Assembly (NCBI GenBank): GCA_018648945.1
Contig: JABGQJ010000078.1
Span: 1 to 17,633, forward strand
Direction of reading: 5' to 3'
Length of the DNA stretch: 17,633 bases
DNA from: Victivallales bacterium
GTDB taxonomy: Bacteria; Verrucomicrobiota; Lentisphaeria; Oligosphaerales; Lenti-02
In this document: piece by piece, positions 1-7,800 of the stretch
How positions within the stretch are numbered: position 1 is the stretch's first letter
How the letters are laid out: each line of letters starts with the position of its first letter
Program-made: the position numbers and the translations under genes
Notes under the pieces: model-generated
The model's database searches: none
What the model was told of the DNA's origin: nothing
Seen by the model: only the letters and a program-made list of their open reading frames with translations

Positions 1-1082
1 AAGACCGCCTCATGGGCGAAAATGTGTTCATATGGATGTGACGTTTCTCGGCGCCCCCTTTCCAGAACGGATCGGGCCCATTGTAGGCGTTGTGAATCAG
101 GCTTCCGGATCGCCAGTTTTAGTTCGCCGGTCGCCGCAGCCAGTTGGGGAGCGTCGTCGTGGGGAATGTCGGCGATGGCCTCAAGCACGGCATCCGCCAG
201 GTCACGGGCCACCAGGCGCATCTTCTCGTAGGGTGCCCATTTCCTCCCTGCGGCCTTGCCAAAGTCAACGTTGTTGACATTGCCGCTGGCACCATTGGCC
301 AGAATCGCCACAAATGGCGGGTCCTGCAGACCCTCTCCGACCCTCTCGGTTAGGTATCGGCAGAACATCCCGTAGTAGTCGGCGCTGACCTCTCCTCGCC
401 GGACCCCGCCCACGTAGTGCAGTCCGTAGTTGGTAAGCAGGGCCAGCGGCGTGCCTTCCCTGCTTTGCACGGAGATGGCAGTGACCTGGGGATCGGTGGG
501 GCCGGCCGGTTCCACAAGATTCTCGTCTGCCCGGGGTGGGTTCATGCGGACGGCCTCGCCGCTCTGCCCGAATGGATTGTTGGGGACGCTTCCGGGCTTC
601 ATATGCCAACGGCGGTTGTGTAGGTGTTCAGGCTTCTTGAATGTGCACACGCCAATCCGCGCGGGCACCAGCTGGTTGATGGCTCGACAGACCCCGTCCG
701 CGATGCGTTGACTGAGGAACGCAAGGTATGCCTGGTCAATCGGCGCCTGGCTGATGCCGATGCCCCGGGGGGTGCTGTGGCTGTGGGTCGCGGTCATCAT
801 GATGTTCTTGGCCGGCACGCCGGTGAGCTCCGTCACCCGTGCTTTGGCGGCGGCAAAGACGTCATCGCGAATCATGGTGTTATCGCACACGGCAATGGCC
901 AGCGTGGTCTGCCCATCGCTCAAAGCCAAGCATCGCACGAACAAGTCATCGTGGACGTGTGTGGCTGGTCCGGGCTTGCTGATCGGCCCGTCCAGGGACG
1001 CCCCCAACGGTGGGGTGATGTTGCTGACCGCCGCGCCGGCCTGGAGTGTGTTTTCTGGATTCATCGTTGCTCCCACTGCCAT
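1..1082 (-). CDS. Neutral/alkaline ceramidase-like protein, partial (C-terminus beyond left edge)
   Basis: This minus-strand frame stays open from an ATG at 1082 to the window edge (360 codons), so the C-terminus is not visible. The protein resembles the N-terminal catalytic domain of neutral/alkaline non-lysosomal ceramidases. These zinc amidases hydrolyse ceramide, but many bacterial relatives have unknown substrates. Visible motifs are an early 'AAVSNITPPLG' (about residues 17-27), 'ATHSHS' (H100/H102, matching the first zinc-ligand histidine region), 'HNRRW' (about 155-159), 'NYGLHYVGG' (H222, matching the second histidine region) and 'NGASGNVNN' (263-271). The last stands where true ceramidases have GDxSPN, so the usual nucleophile serine appears replaced and ceramidase activity is doubtful. 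No signal peptide is seen, so it is probably cytoplasmic. The start is supported by AGGAG (1089-1093) with a 6-nt spacer; a second ATG at 1064 is possible. A promoter-like repeat lies upstream. Confidence 0.85.
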   Translation of the reverse strand, partial: MAVGATMNPENTLQAGAAVSNITPPLGASLDGPISKPGPATHVHDDLFVRCLALSDGQTTLAIAVCDNTMIRDDVFAAAKARVTELTGVPAKNIMMTATHSHSTPRGIGISQAPIDQAYLAFLSQRIADGVCRAINQLVPARIGVCTFKKPEHLHNRRWHMKPGSVPNNPFGQSGEAVRMNPPRADENLVEPAGPTDPQVTAISVQSREGTPLALLTNYGLHYVGGVRRGEVSADYYGMFCRYLTERVGEGLQDPPFVAILANGASGNVNNVDFGKAAGRKWAPYEKMRLVARDLADAVLEAIADIPHDDAPQLAAATGELKLAIRKPDSQRLQWARSVLERGRRETSHPYEHIFAHEAV

Positions 1083-1088
1083 GATATT

Positions 1089-1093
1089 CTCCT
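1089..1093 (-). promoter_or_regulatory. Ribosome binding site of the ceramidase-like gene
   Basis: AGGAG read on the minus strand sits 6 nt before the ATG at 1082 and favours that start. A weaker GGGAG precedes the in-frame ATG at 1064, so the shorter protein cannot be excluded. Confidence 0.6.
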
Positions 1094-1113
1094 GCCGCGT
1101 AGGCGTTGGTCCA

Positions 1114-1185
1114 GGCAACCCACAACTGATCAGCACAGGCGGACAGGATAGATGTCGCGGACAGCAGACGCAACTCGCGAACTGG
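1114..1185 (-). repeat. 72-bp leader repeat, copy A (upstream of the ceramidase-like gene)
   Basis: By hand alignment this segment matches 8739-8810 without gaps at 61 of 72 positions. Weaker similarity (18 of 31) continues up to the start codon, and the distance from the repeat to the ATG is 31 nt in both places. Both copies precede a minus-strand start codon. The copy contains a promoter-like pair annotated separately. It could be a shared promoter and 5' untranslated leader that was duplicated, or a structured RNA leader. I do not recognise it as a named RNA family. Confidence 0.7.
1145..1173 (-). promoter_or_regulatory. Promoter-like TTGCGT-N17-TATCCT in leader copy A
   Basis: Read on the minus strand, TTGCGT (1173-1168) and TATCCT (1150-1145) are 17 nt apart, the optimal sigma-70 spacing. 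Each hexamer is an imperfect match to consensus, but both are unchanged in the second repeat copy, while the 17-nt spacer differs at two positions. The predicted transcript would start near 1138 and have a leader of about 55 nt before the ATG at 1082. Confidence 0.4.
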
Positions 1186-1189
1186 AAGA

Positions 1190-1255
1190 TCGCCGCACGC
1201 GGTGCGCCTCCCACACTCAAGAAGCTCCTCAGGCAGTTGCGGCACGCGGTGCGCC
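1190..1255. repeat. Partial copies of the palindromic intergenic repeat
   Basis: Bases 1190-1239 match 1499-1548 in direct orientation at 43 of 50 positions: one arm of the palindrome (1190-1218) plus a 21-bp tail (1219-1239). A second, incomplete arm (GGCACGCGGTGCGCC) follows at 1241-1255. The left arm of the palindrome is absent here, so this is a solo or decayed copy. It begins 4 bp from the end of the 72-bp leader repeat. Confidence 0.7.
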
Positions 1256-1443
1256 CTATAGTCCATCTAGACTTGCCTAACAGGCGTCGGCGCAGGCCGC
1301 CGGAATGCCGTAGCCGACTTGACTGCTGACAAGTCTTGCGACGGGCACAGCTGTTCATTCCGAGCCATGATCCATGATCTGGGGAAACGCAACGCCAGGT
1401 GACGAACCGGTGCCACTCCCACGGTCAGGAGAGTTACCAGGCA

Positions 1444-1527
1444 GAATGTGGGAGGCGCACCGCGTGCGGCGATCTTCCTGCCTTCGGGATCCCCGGAGTC
1501 GCGGCACACGGTGCCCCTCCCACATTC
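1444..1527. repeat. 84-bp palindromic REP/MITE-like element
   Basis: The left arm (1444-1472, starting GAATGTGGGAGG) and the reverse complement of the right arm (1499-1527) agree at 26 of 29 positions, around a 26-bp centre. As single-stranded DNA or RNA it would fold into a long hairpin. Related arm sequences occur at 1190-1255 and 1564-1577. The arrangement is typical of non-autonomous palindromic intergenic repeats spread by a transposase or REP-associated tyrosine transposase elsewhere in the genome. No transposase is in this window. It could also act as a bidirectional transcription barrier between the divergent genes. Confidence 0.75.
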
Positions 1528-1563
1528 AAGAAGGTCCCCAGACAGTTGACAGACAGCCTCAGA

Positions 1564-1577
1564 TGCCTCCCACATTC
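1564..1577. repeat. Fragment of palindromic repeat arm
   Basis: The sequence TGCCTCCCACATTC is the outer end of the right arm of the 84-bp palindrome. It lies downstream of the same tail sequence that follows the complete element, so repeat units appear to be arranged as arm, tail, partial arm, as at 1190-1255. Confidence 0.5.
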
Positions 1578-1769
1578 GGGAGCCAACGTGCCGTCGCTGC
1601 GCCAACGGGTAATCCAGCCTGGTCCATCCATGCCCATCGTGCCGAGGGTTGCGTTCTCCCCGGTAGCGTTGCCTCAGTCTGGATCCCCGTATGAGGGGCA
1701 GAAGACGGACTTGCGAATGGCCTTCAGCTTTTGCGCGACGGTCCGGGATCCCCTGTGAGTTGAGTCGCC

Positions 1770-1799
1770 TTGGCACTTGCCAGCTGAAGCAGCTAGAAT
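1770..1799 (+). promoter_or_regulatory. Sigma-70-like promoter for the FG-GAP/glycosidase pair
   Basis: TTGGCA (1770-1775) and TAGAAT (1794-1799) are separated by 18 nt, each one mismatch from the TTGACA and TATAAT consensus. Transcription would start near 1806, giving an untranslated leader of about 140 nt before the ATG at 1948. This promoter lies across the alternative upstream ATG at 1777, which argues against that longer start. Confidence 0.5.
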
Positions 1800-1947
1800 A
1801 CCAGCGTGGCTGGCCGAGCCTACGGGACTTGAGCCAAGAACCTTGTGGCCCGGACCAGGCCGCCTGTGTTGTCGGTCAGAGAGTGGCGTCCTCAATTCGG
1901 GAATGTGGCAACCAGTCTGTATATACACGGACGAGGCGGGAAGCAGG

Positions 1948-4740
1948 ATGAACACGATACACGCGGGGCGTAGTCGGTGGGTGCTGATTGCTCTACTCGT
2001 CGGCTTTGTTGCCATCGGGACCGTGCAGGCACAGTACGCAGAGGACTTCTCGAAGGGTGATGGGGGATGGACAGGCTATTACCGTTACCCGCAAGGGCAC
2101 CGCATGGAGCAGGGGCACCGGGGCAAGGGCTGTCTCTACGCCGATTCGAGCGCCAGGTTCTCGGCCCCCAAGGAGCTGCTCGGCGACCTCCGGGCCCGCT
2201 ACGGAGCCGTCTTCGCGCTCAGATTCTCGATCAGCGACTACTACAGCCATGGTGGTGTCGCGCGCCTATCCGTCTCGTCCGGAGACAGCCGATGGCAATG
2301 GGACACGGACATCGATTCGGCAACCAAAGAGTGGCAGTCGTGGACTATCACGGTGCCGACAGACGACAGCGACGGCTGGACGCGAATCGCGGGGAAGGGG
2401 AGTTTCTCCGATCTTTGGCAAGACGTGACCGCCTTGGAGATCATCCCTTCCCGAGGGGCAGGCATGCATTTCGACGATGTCAGTTGCGGCCCCACCAAGC
2501 TCCGTGCCCTGTCTCCGGGTATCGGGGCTTACTCGATTGCCGTTCAGGTGAAGTCCGAGATCACGTACCCCAGAGTGCCTCTTGATCCGACCATCGGTTT
2601 TGGCCGGTTGCTGCGCCAGGCGGGGGTCTCGTCGGCGGTTGATCTGAACTCCATCAAGGTGGTGAACGTGTCCACTGACAAGACCGTGCCACACGCCCTC
2701 GAAGGCTTCGGTTTGGGCTCGCGTGGCCAGGTGGAATGGGTCGTGCAGGATCCTCGGCATCGGGCCTACGAGATCCATTTCCGGACGGCGGCCTCGCCTC
2801 GCCCGCTGGCTCCTCGTCCACAGATCCCTCTGATTGGGGTGGGCGACTTGCTGCGCTACAACGCCGGTGGGCCTCGCCCGGTCACACCTATCTATGTCAG
2901 TGGGCTCGTCGATATGGACGGCGACGGCAAACGGGATCTGGTGGGGGTCTGGAACTACGCCCATCGGCCAGGCACGCCCTGGAGCGGCTGCGTCTATTTT
3001 CCCCGGGTGGGCGAGGCAGACGAGTTCCGCTTTGGCGACATGGTGCGAGTACCGCGTCTGCCGGGACCAGTCTACGGCTACTTCGCAGTTGCCGATCTCA
3101 ACCGCGACGGACTACCGGACTTTGTGCATACGGATCGCAACGCAAAGACGGCTGCCTTCTACGTAAGGACCGGGAAGAACGGCGTCTATGAGGCGGCTGG
3201 ATCCGTGGATCGTCAGGGCGGCGACTGGACCCCCGTGCGCTGCGCGGACCTGGACGGCGACGGCGCGCGGGATCTGCTCTTCGGCAAATGGCGGCTCTAC
3301 AGCGAAGGCACGATCCCTGAAGGGGCGGCAAGCTGCCTTTTCCTACCCAACCGGAACCCCAAAGGCTGGCCTTTCGAGGCGGGCAAGGCCCAGTCCCTTG
3401 GGCTTGATGGGATTCAGCCTGACTTCCTGGATGTCGACCAGGATGGTCGTCTCGATGCTATCTGTCTCGTGCCGGATCCCAAGGGCAAGGCATTGAGCTC
3501 ATTCCTGGTGGGTTGGCAGCGGAACCTCGGCGGGTCGCCCCCCCGGTTCTCTCCCGTCGAGTTGTTGACAGAGGTGAATTCAGCCATCTGGCGTCCCACA
3601 GGTCTGGCTGCGGTTCGGGAAGGACCACGGCAGGGCATCCTACTGGTCACGCGTAACTGGCAGCGCACGGAGTTCTTCGAGCTGAAGAGAGAAGCTGGAG
3701 CTCCGGCCAGTTTCGGCTTCTTCGCGGTTGCGACGTCTGCTTCAGCGGTGATTTCTGCCAGCGATCAGGCTGCCCCCTTTGTCTGCGACTGGGATGATGA
3801 TGGGGACCTCGACCTGCTCGTGGGCGGCGGCTATGGTTGGCCGCAGATCATCCTCAACGAGGGCACAGACACGCACCCGGCATACGCCGAACAGCGTCTG
3901 ATCCAAGCGGCTGGACAACCCATCCATCTGCTCAGGGACGAGATCCTCGGGCCTCCCGCCTGCTGGCACAACATGGGGTACCTGTTCCCCAGTTTTGTGG
4001 ACTGGGATGGCGACGGCCTGCGCGACCTCATGCTGCCGAATGAAACGAACCGGATTCTCTGGTTTCCCAATGTGGGGACGAGGAAGCGACCCGCGTTCGG
4101 CACGCATTCCCAGATCATGGTGGATGGCTTCAGCGATTCCCCGGCGCTCCGGACAGCCACGGCGGAATTGGTCGCCAAATCGCCACATGTCTACCCCAAG
4201 GACAAATCGCAGCCCTTCCATTGGCGGTCGGATGCGGCCTTCATCGATGTCAACGACGATGGACTCATGGACATGATCGCACCCGATTGGAGCAAGTACA
4301 GCCTTGGGCTCTTTCTGCGCTACCGGGACGCCAATGGCCAACTCCGGCTCAAGCGAGAGCGGACACTCAAAACAACAGAGGGGAAAGCGTTCACCGGTAC
4401 GCGGGTGAATGCCCTGGACTGGGATGGGGACGGATGCTTCGACATTGTCTACAGCCGTGCCACTGGCGACCGCTCGAAGGATACTATCTTCCTGGCCCGC
4501 AACGTCGGCAGCAACGCAGATCCCGTTTTCGAGCCTGAGCGTCCACTTCGGGCGTTCGGCAAGCCCATCTACATCACCCGTCACGGTCCGCACCCCTGGG
4601 CCGGCGATCTCGATGGTGACGGCAAGCCCGATCTGCTCTGTTACGTCGAATGGAGTGTCTACCCCTTCTACACTCATGCCGTCTTGGCCATGCCCGAACG
4701 CCCGACGCTGCAGCTCGGTCCTGCCCTGAGTAGGCAGTGA
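1948..4740 (+). CDS. Secreted FG-GAP/VCBS repeat protein with laminin-B-like N-terminal domain
   Basis: This gene encodes 930 aa. Residues 1-28 form a Sec signal peptide (basic start, hydrophobic 11-25, cut after VQA). Residues about 30-180 resemble a laminin-B (domain IV) beta-sandwich, and about 190-310 form another uncharacterised domain. From about 322 to 900 there are nine calcium-binding loops of DxDxDG or near type: DMDGDGKRD (322), DLNRDGLPD (383), DLDGDGARD (434), DVDQDGRLD (495), DWDDDGDLD (614), DWDGDGLRD (685), DVNDDGLMD (767), DWDGDGCFD (824) and DLDGDGKPD (887). These mark a beta-propeller of FG-GAP/VCBS repeats. Such proteins bind glycans or other proteins outside the cell; no catalytic residues are evident. 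The frame is open from an earlier ATG (1777), but the signal peptide and upstream promoter favour 1948. The next gene follows after 134 nt and is probably co-transcribed. Confidence 0.88.
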   Translation: MNTIHAGRSRWVLIALLVGFVAIGTVQAQYAEDFSKGDGGWTGYYRYPQGHRMEQGHRGKGCLYADSSARFSAPKELLGDLRARYGAVFALRFSISDYYSHGGVARLSVSSGDSRWQWDTDIDSATKEWQSWTITVPTDDSDGWTRIAGKGSFSDLWQDVTALEIIPSRGAGMHFDDVSCGPTKLRALSPGIGAYSIAVQVKSEITYPRVPLDPTIGFGRLLRQAGVSSAVDLNSIKVVNVSTDKTVPHALEGFGLGSRGQVEWVVQDPRHRAYEIHFRTAASPRPLAPRPQIPLIGVGDLLRYNAGGPRPVTPIYVSGLVDMDGDGKRDLVGVWNYAHRPGTPWSGCVYFPRVGEADEFRFGDMVRVPRLPGPVYGYFAVADLNRDGLPDFVHTDRNAKTAAFYVRTGKNGVYEAAGSVDRQGGDWTPVRCADLDGDGARDLLFGKWRLYSEGTIPEGAASCLFLPNRNPKGWPFEAGKAQSLGLDGIQPDFLDVDQDGRLDAICLVPDPKGKALSSFLVGWQRNLGGSPPRFSPVELLTEVNSAIWRPTGLAAVREGPRQGILLVTRNWQRTEFFELKREAGAPASFGFFAVATSASAVISASDQAAPFVCDWDDDGDLDLLVGGGYGWPQIILNEGTDTHPAYAEQRLIQAAGQPIHLLRDEILGPPACWHNMGYLFPSFVDWDGDGLRDLMLPNETNRILWFPNVGTRKRPAFGTHSQIMVDGFSDSPALRTATAELVAKSPHVYPKDKSQPFHWRSDAAFIDVNDDGLMDMIAPDWSKYSLGLFLRYRDANGQLRLKRERTLKTTEGKAFTGTRVNALDWDGDGCFDIVYSRATGDRSKDTIFLARNVGSNADPVFEPERPLRAFGKPIYITRHGPHPWAGDLDGDGKPDLLCYVEWSVYPFYTHAVLAMPERPTLQLGPALSRQ

Positions 4741-4866
4741 GCCCGGCGGCGGCCCCCAGCGTTTGCGTGTGTGGGTGCGGTCGCGGCATGGCCCTCGTCG
4801 AGGTGGTAGGACATGAGCTGGCGAGTTAGCTTCCCTCTACCCGCTCCGCACGATCCCGATCCAGTT

Positions 4867-4870
4867 GGAG
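4867..4870 (+). promoter_or_regulatory. Ribosome binding site of the CBM9/glycosidase gene
   Basis: GGAG lies 4 nt before the ATG at 4875. The spacing is short but acceptable, and the signal peptide that follows supports this start. Confidence 0.45.
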
Positions 4871-4874
4871 AAAC

Positions 4875-7800
4875 ATGGTGAACACACCGAGTCGAGCTGC
4901 AAACCTCGCCTGCATCCTGTCGCTGGGCCTTTGCCTTGTCGGGCGAGCCCAACCTACGCGCATTGTGCCTGTATCTCGCCTCGAGCCCCCCCCCATCATC
5001 GATGGACGGCTCGACGATGCGGCCTGGCAGACTGTGGGAGCTCTGGCCCTCCGGAACATCAAGAAAGGCGAGTTGCGCAATGGGACGACTGTGCGGATCG
5101 GTTTTGACAACAGCCATTTCTATGTTGCCATTCTCTGCAAGGAGGCCGAGATGCAACACCTGCGCACGGCCTGGACCCACGCCGAGGAGCGCGACAGCAG
5201 AATCTGGCAGGACGATTGCGTGGAAGTGTTCCTCGATCCTCTCAGCCGGTCCGCCGGAACCGGCGCTCACATTGTTGTCAACAGTGCCGCTGTCATCTAT
5301 GATGCCTGGGACGGGGACAGCAACTGGGACTGCGATCTTCGCGTGGCTGCGGTCAAGCAGGAGACGGCTTGGTCGGTGGAGATGGCCATCGCCTTCGAAA
5401 GCCTGGGGTTCCAGCCTGTCGGCGGCGAGCGCTGGTTGCTCAATGTGGGTCGGGAACAGAAGCCCCGCAAAGAGCTGAGCTGTCTTGGCCAGGGGGGCGG
5501 CAACTTCGGAAGTCCCGAACGCTATGTGTCGGCGCATTTTGCGGGCGGCGGTCCGGTACAACTGCGCACGGCCTCGGTGGGTGGGGCGGATCTCCTGGCC
5601 TTGCGCCTGGTCCAGCCTGCTACCGGTACGGGCTCCTACCGTGTCGGTGTGCGAAGTCTCCGTGGCGGCGCGGCCCTCAGCGAGAAAGTGGAAACGGTCA
5701 AACTCGTGGCGGGTGAAACGCGGGATCTCAGTGTGCCCTACCTATCACAGCCGGGGGAACAGCACCTTGCCGTGACCGTTGCGGATTCCGCAACCGGCAA
5801 GGCCGTATACAAGAACACCATCCTCATCCGCCGCCCGTCAGCGAAACAGAAGCTGCGTGTCTGGCAGCTCGCGGACCCGCTCTACACGGAACTCCTCTCC
5901 GACGAGCCGACAGGGCTCGCCAGGGATGGTGCCATGTACTGGTTCCCCGAGATCGACCACGGCAAGTTCTGGCTCTTCGCATCTCAATACGGCCAGCGCT
6001 ACGTCAAGGCCGAGAAGTACCAGATGCTCGCCGACCATCTGCTCCACCCGCTGAACAACTCCTACGTCCTCACCACACCCGCCTACGATGCCTTCGAGAA
6101 CTACCGCAGGCATGGGGTCAAGAGCATCCTCTACCCCAAGCCCTTTGGGATCAAGAAGAGCAAAGACGTCCCGGTCCTCTTCCCCCTCGGTCCAGAGGTC
6201 CGGAAAGCCTATCTGGAGAATGTGCGAACCACGCTCGCCGAATACGGGGACGTCGTCTGGGCGGTGACCTTCGGTGATGAGGTCATCGACCATGCGGAGT
6301 CTGCGGGAATCACTCTCTTGGCCGACCACGCCGATGCCTACCCCTTCATCAAGCAGGTGGACGCAGAGGTGAAGGCCCAGTATGGCGGGGGTACATACGG
6401 CATGCCCCAGGCCACGAGCGATAGCAACGCCTGCCGCTGGATCGCCTACCGGCGCTGGCTTACGGCGAATCTCAACGAGATGCTGCGCGAACTGGCCACG
6501 GTCGTGCGGCGGACGAGTCCCGGAACCATCGTCATCTCGGATGATCCCGTGGCGTTTCACCACGCTCTCGACTACGGTGGCATGCACGGACATGCGGATC
6601 TCGTCACTCACCAGCTCTATCCGCGACGGGATCCGAACTATCCCTATTTCGGCTATCTCACCAAGACCATCGCCGATCTGTCCGGCATCGATGAAATCTG
6701 GCCCTGCCCCCACGTGGAGGAATATGGCACTTCCTATCGTCCCGAAGAGGTCCTCGAACAACTCAGCCAAGTGGTGCGCAATGGCGGCACAGGATACCAC
6801 CTGTACCTGGCCGACACCGTTGGCAAGCGCAAGGGGACGAAGTGCCTCATGAATGAGTACCACGGGGCTCGCGACCGCTGGCAGGTCATCACGGCGGTTC
6901 TGGCCGAGCTTCGGAAGACTCGGAAGCTGCGGTTTCCGCAACCCGACTGCGCAATCCTGTATGCCAGTGACTCCGTGGCCGCGATGCCCGGCCGCACGGT
7001 CTCCGAAAAACTTCCCTGCCAGTACACGTTCCTCGGCCCTGTGGCCCGGAGTTGGTTCTCGTTCGTCGACGAGTTCCGCATTGAGCGCAGCCCCGACGCA
7101 CTCCAGCCATTCCGGGCCGTCTATCTGCCCGACGGCATGTACATGCGCAAGTCCACTGCCCAAGCCTTGCGCGCCTATGTGCAAGGGGGCGGAGTCTTGG
7201 TGGTTACCGACCCGAATGCCTTTTCACATTACTCTGATGGCTCATCGGCTGTGGCTCTGCGTCAGGAGCTTTGCGGCGTGAACCGAGGAGGAACAGTCCG
7301 GCGGCGTCACCTTGTATTCGAGGGCACGCAGCTTCCCCTGGTGGGCGCTGCCTACACAGTGGAGATACGGCCGGGTGCCGAGGTGCATGCCCGCTTCGAC
7401 GACGGGGCGCCAGCCATTGTCCAGAACTCTGTTGGCAAGGGTACGTGTTGGTATTTCGCCAGCAGTCCCTGCGCCCGGAAAGCTCTAGCGAAAACTGGTT
7501 GGCAGACCTTCTTCCGGAGCTTTCAGAAGCGTATCGGGGTGGCGACGGGCCGCGACATCTGGCGTTTCCGCTTCCCGGCCAAATTCATCCAGGAACCCGC
7601 ACTTCCCGAGGGCAAGTGTGTGACCAGGAATCATATCGCCTGGCGTCAGTTCAAGCCGATCACCGCCTGCAACGCGCCCACGGGCGGCAGCTACTCCTAT
7701 TCCCCCGGACCGGACAGCATCCGTGATCAGGGGGGGACGACGGACATTCCCTTCGACAAGGGGGATCTGACGGACCGTCGTGCGGCCCCGAAGGCAGGGG

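Larger units (their letters stand above)
1083..1947. other. Long intergenic region between divergent genes
   Basis: No credible gene is seen here on either strand. The open frames present are Arg/Pro/Ala-rich, overlap each other, and trace the repeat sequences rather than a protein family. The region holds a 72-bp repeat next to the minus-strand gene, a palindromic repeat with related partial copies between about 1190 and 1577, and a promoter for the plus-strand pair at 1770-1799. Nothing recognisable lies at about 1256-1443 or 1578-1769. Confidence 0.7.

Noticed and set aside
1267..1776. 169-residue minus-strand open frame, with other frames overlapping it on both strands
   Set aside because: It is Arg- and Pro-rich, reads through the palindromic repeat arms, and shows no family resemblance or good start signal.
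1820..1860. GACTTGAGCC stretch resembling a reversed tRNA T-loop
   Set aside because: The flanking bases do not form a T-stem or acceptor stem.
1777..1947. In-frame N-terminal extension (57 residues) of the FG-GAP protein from the ATG at 1777
   Set aside because: The extension would bury the signal peptide, overlaps the predicted promoter (1770-1799) and has no recognisable sequence; the ATG at 1948 is followed at once by a good signal peptide.
5838..7184. Long (448-residue) minus-strand open frame antisense to the glycosidase gene
   Set aside because: It is a shadow of a GC-rich gene with strong codon bias; the opposite strand encodes recognisable domains and this frame does not.
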